From Bacteroidales bacterium (GTDB lineage Bacteria; Bacteroidota; Bacteroidia; Bacteroidales; Muribaculaceae), in contig DXXM01000004.1 of assembly GCA_019416285.1 (NCBI GenBank), forward strand, positions 1-64,000: 64,000 nucleotides of DNA, given 5' to 3'. Positions within the stretch are counted from its first letter, which is position 1. Every line of letters begins with the position of its first letter. Below, in pieces: positions 8,430 to 16,821 of the stretch. The translations under genes were made by a program, and so were the position numbers. The notes below the pieces were generated by a model that was not told where the DNA came from, did not search any database, and saw nothing but the letters and a program-made list of their open reading frames with translations.

Positions 8430-9617
8430 TTACGCCGGAGCAGATTCTTTCTCCTCCGGCTGCGGTGCCGAGGGGAAGAGGCGGTTGATGATGGCGGCGA
8501 GAGCGCCGTCGCCGGTCACGTTGCAGGCGGTGCCGAAGCTGTCCATGGCGATGTATAGCGCTATCATTAGGGCCACCATCTGCTCGTCGAAGCCGAGAAT
8601 CGACTGGAGCAGGCCGATTGAAGCCATGATAGCGCCTCCGGGTATGCCCGGAGCGGCGATGATGGTGATTCCGAGCATGCCGATGAAGTGGCAGAAGAGC
8701 CCGAGGTCATGGGGCTGGTCGTGCATAATCATCAGCGCGAGGGCGCACGCCACGATTTTCAGTGTGCTTCCGCTCATGTGGATTGTGGCGCAGAGGGGTA
8801 TCACGAAGCCCGCTATATCCTCGCTGACGCCCATTTTGATAGCCTGGCGCAGTGTCACCGGTATGGTTGCGGCCGACGACTGCGTGCCGAGTGCGGTGAA
8901 ATAGGCGGGGAGCATGGTCCGCAGCATCGAAAACGGATTCTTGCGCGCGAATATCGCCGCGATGCAATACTGTATGACGAGTATGAGCACGTGGAGGATG
9001 AAGATTATGACTATTATCTTCATGAAGCATTTCAGAATCATGCCTACCTGTCCTTCAATCGTCATGTTTAGGAAGATACCGAAGATGTATATCGGCAGGA
9101 GCGGAAGTATAGCCGAGTCGATGGTCTTGGATACGATGTCACGGAATTCCTCGAACCCTTTTCGCAGCGCGCCGCCGCTCACGAAGGCCATGCCCAGACC
9201 GAGCATGAAAGCGAGCACGAGCGCGGTCATCACCGTCATAAGCGCAGGCATCTCGATGTTGAAAAACGGGAGCACCCGCGCAGTGTCCTCGGCCAGTGCC
9301 ACACCTTCCTCGCCACCTATCAGCGAGGGGAAGGTGAGAGTGCCGGTGAAGTAGGAGAGGAGCCCGGCGAAGAAGGTGGCGAAATAGGCTATGGCGGCTG
9401 TCACGACGAGCAGTTTCCCGGCGCGTCCGCCTATGTCGGCGATGGCCGGGGTGACGAAACCTATAATGATGAGCGGAATCATGAAGCCGAGAAACTGCGA
9501 GAAGATGGCGTTAAATGTGGCCATGATTCTCGCAAACCACATCGGGGCGACGTAGCCTATCGCTATGCCGAGCACGATTGCTATGAGTATCCGCGGGAGT
9601 AGTCCTAATTTTTTCAC
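8430..9617 (-). CDS. Dicarboxylate/amino acid:cation symporter (DAACS family)
   Basis: A 395-residue sodium- or proton-coupled symporter of the SDF family (GltP/DctA/SstT relatives) in the inner membrane. The N-terminus (LPRILIAIVLGIAIGY) and FLGFMIPLIIIGFVTPAIADIG match the family. The re-entrant loop motif appears as GTQSSAATIPVT. The second hairpin and transport-core helices (IPGGAIMASIGLL, DSFGTACNVTGDGALAAI) are present. Substrate could be C4-dicarboxylates, glutamate/aspartate or serine/threonine; the sequence alone does not decide. The start is a GTG at 9617, as no ATG lies close upstream. It lies 42 bases beyond nadE on the same strand and could be co-transcribed. Confidence 0.88.
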   Translation of the reverse strand: MKKLGLLPRILIAIVLGIAIGYVAPMWFARIMATFNAIFSQFLGFMIPLIIIGFVTPAIADIGGRAGKLLVVTAAIAYFATFFAGLLSYFTGTLTFPSLIGGEEGVALAEDTARVLPFFNIEMPALMTVMTALVLAFMLGLGMAFVSGGALRKGFEEFRDIVSKTIDSAILPLLPIYIFGIFLNMTIEGQVGMILKCFMKIIVIIFILHVLILVIQYCIAAIFARKNPFSMLRTMLPAYFTALGTQSSAATIPVTLRQAIKMGVSEDIAGFVIPLCATIHMSGSTLKIVACALALMIMHDQPHDLGLFCHFIGMLGITIIAAPGIPGGAIMASIGLLQSILGFDEQMVALMIALYIAMDSFGTACNVTGDGALAAIINRLFPSAPQPEEKESAPA

Positions 9618-9659
9618 GGTGATATAAAAGATGTTGTGATTTTTATTTACAAGGATGCT

Positions 9660-11591
9660 TTAAAGTTTCCACAGGGCAGACGAAGCGTCGGATGGCATGC
9701 GCCAGTCGCCGCGGGGCGAGAGGCATACGGAGCCCACTTTCGGGCCGTCGGGCAGACATGAACGCTTGAACTGTTGCGTGAAGAATCGCCTGAAGAACAC
9801 TGCGAGCCAATGTCTTATCGTCTCGTCGGCATAATGTTCCGCAGTGAAGGCGTGGCGTGCGAGCAGATAGATTCTCTCGGGTGTGAAACCATAGCGCAGC
9901 GTATAGTAGAGGAAGAAGTCATGAAGCTCGTATGGGCCCACGAGGTCCTCGGTTTTCTGTTTGATGTTGCCCTCGTTGTCGGCCGGGATGAGCTCCGGAC
10001 TGATGGGGGTGTCGATGATGTCGAGCAGACATCTGCGCACCGTCGAGCCTTCTTCGGCTTCCATGGCGAAGTAGCCCACGAGGTATTTCACGAGAGTCTT
10101 GGGGACACCGGCATTGACGCCATACATCGACATGTGGTCACCGTTGTAGGTAGCCCAGCCGAGAGCGAGCTCCGAGAGGTCGCCCGTGCCGAGGACTATT
10201 CCGCCGGTCTGGTTGGCTATGTCCATCAGCAACAGTGTGCGCTGACGGGCCTGCGAATTCTCGTAGGTGACGTCGTGGATGGCCGGGTCGTGGCCTATGT
10301 CCTTGAAATGTTGGGTCACGGCGGCTGCTATGGAGATTTCACGCATAGAGACTCCGAGTCCCTCCATCAGCTCTACGGCGTTGGTGTGGGTGCGGTCAGT
10401 GGTGCCGAAGCCCGGCATTGTTACTCCGATGATGCCTTTGCGGTCGAGGCCGAGACGATCGAATGTGCGGGCGGCCACGAGAAGCGCGAGCGTGGAGTCG
10501 AGACCGCCGGATATGCCCACCGTGAGTGTCTTGCAGTTGATGGCGTCGAGTCGCTTGGCGAGTGCGGCCACCTGTATGTTGATTATCTCCTCGCAGCGTT
10601 CATGGCGCGCCTGGTCACCGGCGGGGACGAAAGGGTGGGGGTCGATATAGCGCAGGAGCGTGTAGCTGTCAGTCTGATTGTGTCGGTCAGTGTCGGCTTC
10701 CGTAGTCTCCTCCACACTCACGCCGCGGCACTCGGCCTCAGCGCAGTCGGCGAATGTGGTCATGTGCAGGCGGTCACGGTCGAGGGCCTCAATGTCCACG
10801 TCGGCTATCGATGTATTGTCCTCCGGGCTCCAGCGGCGGTTGGCCTTGAGAATGGTGCCGTTTTCGGCTATGATGGCTTTGCCGTCGAATGTGAGGTCGG
10901 TCGACGATTCGCCCCACCCGGCGCCGGCATAGGCATAGGCGCAGAGACAGCGGGCCGACTGCTGGCGCAGAAGCGACTGGAGATAGGCATACTTGCCGAT
11001 GAGGTCGTCGGAGGCGGAGAGATTGAGAATCACCTGCGCTCCCGCCATGGCGAGGTGACAGGACGGAGGAACGGGCACCCACAGGTCCTCGCATATCTCA
11101 ATGCCCACCTTGACGCCGTGGGAGTTGAAAATACGTCCGGAGCTCATTTCGAAACTCTCGCCGCCGATTCTGACAGTGCGTGTCTCGCCGAAAGCGAGTG
11201 GACGCCACCAGCGGCGCTCGTAAAATTCATTGTAGTTCGGTATATACGACTTGGCCACGAGGTCGACGCGGCCGTTGCGTAGGAGCGCCGCGCAGTTGTA
11301 GAGCGCTCCGGCATGGCTCACTGGGAGACCCACGGCGAAATGCACGTTGAGCGTGCACGAGAACTCCCTGAGCTCTAAGAGCGCGCGTGCGGCCGCTTCG
11401 AGCAGGGTCGAGTTGTGGAAAAGATCGGCGCAGGTATAGGCCGTCAGACACATTTCGGGAAACACTGCCAGTTCCGTGCCGGCCTCTTCGAGTTGAGTGA
11501 GTTTTTCTTTGATTCGGGAGAGATTGAAATTCACGTCGGCAACCCTGACGGTGGGCGCGGCGGCGGCTATGCGGAGAAATCCGGAGGTCAT
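9660..11591 (-). CDS. nadE: Glutamine-dependent NAD+ synthase
   Basis: This enzyme amidates nicotinic acid adenine dinucleotide to NAD+ using ATP and ammonia released from glutamine in its own N-terminal domain. The nitrilase-fold glutaminase domain (about 1-290) shows the Glu-Lys-Cys triad: E46 in AVFPEM, K114 in VAKSYIPNY and C167 in GIEICEDLW. The C-terminal synthase domain has the PP-loop SGGLDST (361-367) and downstream GTGDLSELALGWATYNGDHM. The length of 643 matches the long bacterial form. The gene is transcribed away from cls and precedes the symporter gene on the same strand. Confidence 0.96.
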   Translation of the reverse strand: MTSGFLRIAAAAPTVRVADVNFNLSRIKEKLTQLEEAGTELAVFPEMCLTAYTCADLFHNSTLLEAAARALLELREFSCTLNVHFAVGLPVSHAGALYNCAALLRNGRVDLVAKSYIPNYNEFYERRWWRPLAFGETRTVRIGGESFEMSSGRIFNSHGVKVGIEICEDLWVPVPPSCHLAMAGAQVILNLSASDDLIGKYAYLQSLLRQQSARCLCAYAYAGAGWGESSTDLTFDGKAIIAENGTILKANRRWSPEDNTSIADVDIEALDRDRLHMTTFADCAEAECRGVSVEETTEADTDRHNQTDSYTLLRYIDPHPFVPAGDQARHERCEEIINIQVAALAKRLDAINCKTLTVGISGGLDSTLALLVAARTFDRLGLDRKGIIGVTMPGFGTTDRTHTNAVELMEGLGVSMREISIAAAVTQHFKDIGHDPAIHDVTYENSQARQRTLLLMDIANQTGGIVLGTGDLSELALGWATYNGDHMSMYGVNAGVPKTLVKYLVGYFAMEAEEGSTVRRCLLDIIDTPISPELIPADNEGNIKQKTEDLVGPYELHDFFLYYTLRYGFTPERIYLLARHAFTAEHYADETIRHWLAVFFRRFFTQQFKRSCLPDGPKVGSVCLSPRGDWRMPSDASSALWKL

Positions 11592-11701
11592 GTTTCGTTT
11601 GCGGTTTAGGTTATAATATATGCTTCGCGGAGAGGGAGCACGAATTTATGAATAATTTCTTGAATTTTCTCACTTATTTTTTGAATTTTGTTCTGCATCT
11701 G

Positions 11702-11732
11702 TTGATAAATTTAGTGGAATGGTTTAACTTTG
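11702..11732 (+). promoter_or_regulatory. Promoter of the cardiolipin synthase gene
   Basis: TAACTTTG at 11725-11732 with TTG at 11702-11704, 20 bases apart. The leader to the ATG at 11761 is about 23 bases. Confidence 0.75.
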
Positions 11733-11760
11733 TGCTTGAGCAAGCCTAAAGTCGAGCGAT

Positions 11761-13218
11761 ATGTACCTTGATTCTATAAATCTGAGCTGGAGCAACATCT
11801 GGTGGAGCCTCGGAGTGGCCTACATGGTGTTGGTGCTCTGTGTCATCGGATTTGTAATCGGTGAGAACCGCAATCCGCTCAAGACTCTCGGCTGGGTGAC
11901 AGCTCTGCTGCTCTTTCCTGTGGGCGGTATCATCCTCTATTTCGTTTTCGGCCGGAGCATCCGCAATGTCCGCATGATTTCGCGCCGCAACAGGCGTAAG
12001 CTGCTGAAACACGAAGGGAGCCAGCCGCTCCCGAAGCTCGACGGCTCCCTCTCGCCTGAAAACCGCCAGCGCATCCGCCTGGCCTACAGCATCGGCGCCG
12101 CCAACCTCTATACCGCCAACGACATGCGTCTCTTTTCCGATGGCGCCACCCATTTCGAGGCTCTGTTCCAGGACCTCAGCAACGCCCGGGAATACATCAA
12201 CCTGCAATTCTACATCATAGCCTGCGACCCTCTCGGGCGGCGCCTGCGCGACATACTCATAGAGCGCGCCCGCGCCGGGGTGAAGGTGCGTGTGATTTAT
12301 GACTATATCGGCTCTTTTGACGCCAGGCGCCGCGACTTCTTCCAGCGCATGAAGGAAAACGGCGTCGAGGTCCATTCCTTCTTCCGCCTCTCATTCCCCT
12401 CGCATGTCAACCGCCTCAACTGGCGCAACCACCGTAAGGTAGTGGTGATTGACGGATGTGTGGGCTACATCGGGGGCATGAACGTGGCCGAGCGCTATGT
12501 GAGCGGGGGCTCTTCGGGCAAATGGCGCGATTCGGCGGCCCGCGTCTCAGGACCCTGCGTGGCCGCGCTTCAGTATCACTTCGCTGTCGACTGGAAATTC
12601 ATGGGCCACGACCTGCTCTGTGACCCCATCGGCGGTTGCTGCCTCCGGCTGCTCCCCGACACCGTCAGCGATGTCACCCTCCAGGTGCTCGCCTCGGGTC
12701 CTAACGACCGCTGGGGCAACATGACGCTGCTGTTCTACAAGGCCATCTCCACCGCGCGGCGGCGCGTGTGGCTCCAGACTCCCTATTTCCTGCCGAGCGA
12801 CGGACTGATGAAGGCTCTCGAGAGCGCGGCGCTCGCCGGAGTCGACGTCCGCGTCATGATGCCGCGCCGCTCCGACTCGCGGGTGCTCACATACGCCTCA
12901 CATTCCTACATCGAGGAGTGTCTGCTTGCCGGAATCAAGGTTTATCTCTACGATGCGGGTATGCTCCACGCCAAAGTGCTCATTGTCGACGACGACTTCT
13001 CGACCCTCGGCTCCACGAATTTCGACTTCCGCAGCCTCGAACACAATTTCGAGGAAAACCTCGTGATGTATTCGCGCGAAATCAACTCGCGTCTTGCCGC
13101 GAGCTTCGAGGAGGATTCCCGAGACTGCTCCCGCCTGAAACTTTCAGAGTGGAACCGCCGTCCCCGCTCTCACCGCACCCAGGAGTCCCTCTACCGCCTC
13201 CTCAGCCCGATACTCTGA
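11761..13218 (+). CDS. cls: Cardiolipin synthase (phospholipase D family)
   Basis: It joins two phosphatidylglycerol molecules into cardiolipin and glycerol at the inner membrane. Two hydrophobic N-terminal helices (about 17-36 and 45-63) anchor the protein. Two HKD motifs follow: H224/K226/D231 in NHRKVVVIDG and H403/K405/D410 in LHAKVLIVDD, each followed by a G-S/G-x-N segment (GGMNVA; GSTNFD). The length of 485 is standard for the ClsA type. It has its own promoter and diverges from nadE. Another PLD-family phosphatidyltransferase is possible but less likely. Confidence 0.93.
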   Translation: MYLDSINLSWSNIWWSLGVAYMVLVLCVIGFVIGENRNPLKTLGWVTALLLFPVGGIILYFVFGRSIRNVRMISRRNRRKLLKHEGSQPLPKLDGSLSPENRQRIRLAYSIGAANLYTANDMRLFSDGATHFEALFQDLSNAREYINLQFYIIACDPLGRRLRDILIERARAGVKVRVIYDYIGSFDARRRDFFQRMKENGVEVHSFFRLSFPSHVNRLNWRNHRKVVVIDGCVGYIGGMNVAERYVSGGSSGKWRDSAARVSGPCVAALQYHFAVDWKFMGHDLLCDPIGGCCLRLLPDTVSDVTLQVLASGPNDRWGNMTLLFYKAISTARRRVWLQTPYFLPSDGLMKALESAALAGVDVRVMMPRRSDSRVLTYASHSYIEECLLAGIKVYLYDAGMLHAKVLIVDDDFSTLGSTNFDFRSLEHNFEENLVMYSREINSRLAASFEEDSRDCSRLKLSEWNRRPRSHRTQESLYRLLSPIL

Positions 13219-13300
13219 CCCGACTCCTAAACCTGCGGTATCGCATAATATCCGTACATGATTGTCCGTTTAATTATGGATAAATTCCTGAAATTTAAAG

Positions 13301-14962
13301 ATGATTTCCTTTCGTTTTTCGACAATATGCTTTCACGTCGTCCTGCTGCTTGCCGCTGTAGGGATGCTCTCTTCGTGTGGTCGTTCAGAATCGTCGCGTT
13401 CTCTCGGTGAAATCGAGTCCTATATGGACTCGCACTCTGATTCGCGCCTCGACGACCTTCTTGCCATCGATTCCGCCGCCTTGCAATCGCCCGGAGACCG
13501 TATGCTCTATGAAGTGCTGCTCACGCAGGCTCTTGACAAAGCCCACGAGAGCATCGCGTCGCGCGATTCTGTCATGCAGGTTGCGGCTGACTGGTTCTCG
13601 GACCGTTCCGACACCCGCCATGCCCTGCTTGCCAACTACTTCCTCGGACGCATCAAATTTGAAAAGAAGGAATATCCCGAGAGCCTTGTCGCCATGTTCA
13701 AGGCCCACGACCTCGCCAAAGAACTCGACGACAAATACTGGACAGGCATGTCGGCCCGAGGCATCTCGGATGTGTATTACGAGTCATATAACGGGGCCGA
13801 AGCAGTTGAGTATTCAATGATTGAATATGACAATTTAAAATCAGCAGGACTACAGCCATACATCAATTACGCTCTATATGATTTGGCTAAATCCTACTCT
13901 ATGCATGGAGATTTCCGGAGTAGCCTGAATATAGCTAAGCAGTTCCTTGATTCAGCATATTGTTATAAAGACCCATTTTTAGAATTTTTGGCAAACAGAA
14001 CAATTGGAACGGCTTATGTTGCTCTCGATAGTATTGTGGAAAGTTCTCCATATCTTATCGATGCTTATGAATCCGAATTCGCAACACGGGAAGATTCTGC
14101 TTTTCTCAGCACTGTCTATGTGTCACTTGGAAATTATGAGGAAGGACAAAATGTATTGGATAAAATATCTTCAAAAGATGATATAAAGGCATATAGGATG
14201 CGTTATGTTATATATAAGGAAATGGGCCTATTTGAAGATGCTTTAAATTGTTTAGTGAAAGTAGATAGTGTAACTGATGCAATCCTGAAGGAGCGAATCA
14301 GCTCTAATCTGACAAGTTCTGTCGTTGAATATTACGATGCCCTGAAGCAAAAAAAGGAAACAGAGTTGGAGAAAGCGCGTTGGTTTGCATATATGTGGAT
14401 ATTTATAACTATTATTATGTTGAGTTGCATAATATATGCAATAGTAAGGTATAGAAATCTTTATCAGGCTAAAATCAATACAAATATCATACTTGCACAG
14501 AATTTTAAAGATATTCTATCAATAAAGATTGATGAATGTAATAAAGCAAATATAATTATAAAAGAGCTTATTGATAATAAGGTGGAGATGTTTGATAAAT
14601 TATGCCGTGTCATATATGAAAATAATGATTCTTTAGTGGCAAAGAAGAAGATATCAATTGCTGTAAATGAATTTATCGAACAATTCAGCATCAATTCTGA
14701 AAAGATTACAGAATTGGAAGAATTAGTAAATAGAAGTTATGATAATATAATGCTTGATTTGAGACATGATTTACTAAATATGAAAAATGCAGATTATGCT
14801 TTGTTCCTATACACAATTTTAGGCTTCTCTATAAGTACCATTTCCATATTTCTTAAAGAAGAGAAGATTAGCGCAGTCTATGATAGAAAACGCCGTCTCA
14901 AGGATAAGATAAAGAAACTTGACTCGCCGAACAGGGAGAAATATATGGACTTTTTGGGGTAA
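13301..14962 (+). CDS. Membrane-anchored TPR regulator-like protein with C-terminal HTH-like region
   Basis: A 553-residue protein of a type common in Bacteroidales. A signal sequence with lipobox (LSSC, C26) leads into a tetratricopeptide-rich exported part (about 30-355). A single transmembrane helix (about 361-383) follows, then a cytoplasmic coiled region, and finally a region (about 480-553) resembling the C-terminal helix-turn-helix of TPR-containing regulators (DYALFLYTILGFSISTISIFL then YDRKRRLKDKIKK). Both a lipobox and an internal helix are present, so the true N-terminal processing is uncertain. Codons 1 to about 163 are GC-rich, while the rest is AT-rich: hand counts give 38/60 G+C at 13561-13620, 24/60 at 13861-13920 and 10/60 at 14521-14580. 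The gene looks like a recombinant. It may sense an envelope signal and regulate the adjacent lipoprotein genes; this is inference. Confidence 0.75.
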   Translation: MISFRFSTICFHVVLLLAAVGMLSSCGRSESSRSLGEIESYMDSHSDSRLDDLLAIDSAALQSPGDRMLYEVLLTQALDKAHESIASRDSVMQVAADWFSDRSDTRHALLANYFLGRIKFEKKEYPESLVAMFKAHDLAKELDDKYWTGMSARGISDVYYESYNGAEAVEYSMIEYDNLKSAGLQPYINYALYDLAKSYSMHGDFRSSLNIAKQFLDSAYCYKDPFLEFLANRTIGTAYVALDSIVESSPYLIDAYESEFATREDSAFLSTVYVSLGNYEEGQNVLDKISSKDDIKAYRMRYVIYKEMGLFEDALNCLVKVDSVTDAILKERISSNLTSSVVEYYDALKQKKETELEKARWFAYMWIFITIIMLSCIIYAIVRYRNLYQAKINTNIILAQNFKDILSIKIDECNKANIIIKELIDNKVEMFDKLCRVIYENNDSLVAKKKISIAVNEFIEQFSINSEKITELEELVNRSYDNIMLDLRHDLLNMKNADYALFLYTILGFSISTISIFLKEEKISAVYDRKRRLKDKIKKLDSPNREKYMDFLG

Positions 14963-15167
14963 TATACTTAAAATCAGCGAAATATTTGGTTTGATACAGC
15001 CGACATAATATTAACGCCCTGATAACAAGTTAGTTATGTATGTAAAATATAACAAACCAAAATAAATAATTTGACGTGTGCGTTATGCCTTGATAATCAG
15101 ATTAATATTAAACTGAAAAACCAAATAAAAATACCCCTGAAAGTCGTCGCTCATCACAAATTTTGTC

Positions 15168-15175
15168 TAATTTTG
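15168..15175 (+). promoter_or_regulatory. -7 promoter box of the first BACON/LRR lipoprotein gene
   Basis: TAATTTTG matches the -7 consensus and leaves a leader of about 20 bases before the ATG at 15202. No TTG/TTTG box is seen at the right distance upstream. Confidence 0.55.
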
Positions 15176-15201
15176 CTGCTAAACCAATCATAAATTTAAA
15201 C

Positions 15202-16740
15202 ATGAAAAAACAGAATCTTATCACACGTTTGCTTCCGCTCGTCATGCTTGTTGCCGTAGTTCTCACAGGCTGCAAGGATGAGCCGGAGATTGATTTCGGA
15301 TTTTCCAAGGATATATCCACAGAGGGGTTTAAATTCGGACCGGATGGAGGCTATAGCAATATGGATTTTCGGGCTCCGGAAAACTCCAGTCCGAAAGTTT
15401 CAGTGGAAATGATTATAAATCCTAACAAAAACTGGCTTTCGGCTGAATGTAGATATGATAAAGGCTGGAAAATCTATGTGCGCGTCGATAAGAACGACAT
15501 TACATGGAACAGGTATGGTTTTGTCTATATAAGTGTAGGTAAGAGTAAAGTGAAAATCGCTGTAAGTCAGGCTGGGGATGAGGTTATAACTTTTATGTAT
15601 CCTCCAAAGATTCTGTCGAACAGGGGAGGTGATTTTGTGTTGGAATTTGAAACGAGCGGCACACCGCAGATAGCGTTCAAATCATCGGAAACAGCCGGCG
15701 ACAATATGTCGGAGTGGCTTAAATTCGGAGAGGTCAGGAAAACTGGTACCGATAAATATGAATTGCCTGTCAGCTTTGAGCCGAACAATTCCTTCGGACG
15801 CATCATGCAGTTGACTGTCTCTACCAAATGGGCCTCCAGAAGTCTGAGTTTTATTCAGCGCCCTGTGTCGTTTGGCGATTCCGTAACGGTCATGACTGAT
15901 ATTTCAGGTGGCAGTCTCCCTTTGATGCTGGGCTACATAATGGACGAAACGACCGCCGATAAAGGCGTGGCCAATATTCATGGTATCTCCCATCTTGTAA
16001 TCAAAGGTGGAATCAACGATTGTGATCTTGACGTCCTGAGAGAAATTACAAACGGTAGATTCCGCACTAAAATAAGTCTCGACCTGAGTGACGCAGAGTT
16101 TGTCCGCTCGGATAACAATCCTTATAAGGACTACGGTTATATCGCGCCCAAAAAGGAGTTCTATGGTTATGTCAGTGCCGATAATTGTATCCCTGACAAT
16201 ATGTTCCACATGGCGTCCGGTCTTGTCGGTTGTGTGCTGTCCGAAAAAACTGTAGGAATCGGCAAGGAGGCTTTCAAAGCATCAGAATTGGAGCGCATCG
16301 ATATTCCCGATGGGGTTGAGAGTATAGGAGATGAAGCCTTCAACTGCCGTTCTTTGAAAGAAATCAATATCGGCAGATCTTCCGGGCTCAGGGAGCTCGG
16401 TTTTCATTTCCTGCATGTACATTATATAGACAATCTTTTCCTTCCCAGGGCTCTTACAGAAGTTGCCGACAATGCTTTTTTAGGAATGAAGGTCCACAAT
16501 CTGTATCTCGACAAGACCGAGCCGCCGACATGGAAGGAATTTACCGGAGAAAATAAACATGCGCATGTCGACACTCTATATCTCCCGGATGAAAAGCTGA
16601 TTGATGTCTACCTGGCTACTCCCGGCTGGGGCGACATCCCGACCATCCTCGCCTGGCCTGATGGCTGGAAGGCTGGTCAGGGAAATCATATCAGAACCAT
16701 AAAGCCTAAAGAGCTAAGTGCATTGAAAAGCCCAGTGTGA
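15202..16740 (+). CDS. BACON and BspA-like leucine-rich-repeat lipoprotein 1
   Basis: A 512-residue surface lipoprotein. The signal peptide ends in the lipobox LTGC (C24). Residues about 45-235 contain two stretches with the BACON pattern (NPNKNWLSAECRYDKGWKIYVRV ... KSKVKIAVSQAG type; cut here to its key W and SQAG/IQRP endings). The C-terminal half has BspA-like LRR_5 repeats (IGKEAFKASELERIDIPDG, SIGDEAFNCRSLKEINI, VADNAFLGMKVHNLYL) and ends with a YLATPGWGDIPTILAWP block. The start at 15202 was chosen because the signal peptide begins there; an upstream TTG frame overlaps the promoter. It is a tandem paralogue of the 16820-18265 gene. Ligand unknown; BACON and LRR parts suggest glycan, mucin or protein binding. 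Confidence 0.8.
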   Translation: MKKQNLITRLLPLVMLVAVVLTGCKDEPEIDFGFSKDISTEGFKFGPDGGYSNMDFRAPENSSPKVSVEMIINPNKNWLSAECRYDKGWKIYVRVDKNDITWNRYGFVYISVGKSKVKIAVSQAGDEVITFMYPPKILSNRGGDFVLEFETSGTPQIAFKSSETAGDNMSEWLKFGEVRKTGTDKYELPVSFEPNNSFGRIMQLTVSTKWASRSLSFIQRPVSFGDSVTVMTDISGGSLPLMLGYIMDETTADKGVANIHGISHLVIKGGINDCDLDVLREITNGRFRTKISLDLSDAEFVRSDNNPYKDYGYIAPKKEFYGYVSADNCIPDNMFHMASGLVGCVLSEKTVGIGKEAFKASELERIDIPDGVESIGDEAFNCRSLKEINIGRSSGLRELGFHFLHVHYIDNLFLPRALTEVADNAFLGMKVHNLYLDKTEPPTWKEFTGENKHAHVDTLYLPDEKLIDVYLATPGWGDIPTILAWPDGWKAGQGNHIRTIKPKELSALKSPV

Positions 16741-16788
16741 GTGGCGGAGATGGGAACATTGATTTATAAATATATAACTGAGAAAATG

Positions 16789-16821
16789 AAATACATAAAA
16801 TAATTCTGAATAGTTACCTAT
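16789..16821 (+). promoter_or_regulatory. Promoter-like element, copy 2 of 2
   Basis: This matches 22-54 at 30 of 33 positions. The -7-like box is TAATTCTG at 16801-16808, one mismatch from TAnnTTTG. The ATG at 16820 follows only 11 bases later, so the messenger would have almost no leader. Confidence 0.5.

Noticed and set aside
15020..15060. A third copy of the promoter-like element upstream of the first LRR lipoprotein
   Set aside because: Similarity is only about 10 of 14 positions with changed spacing and it lies 150 bases from the start codon.
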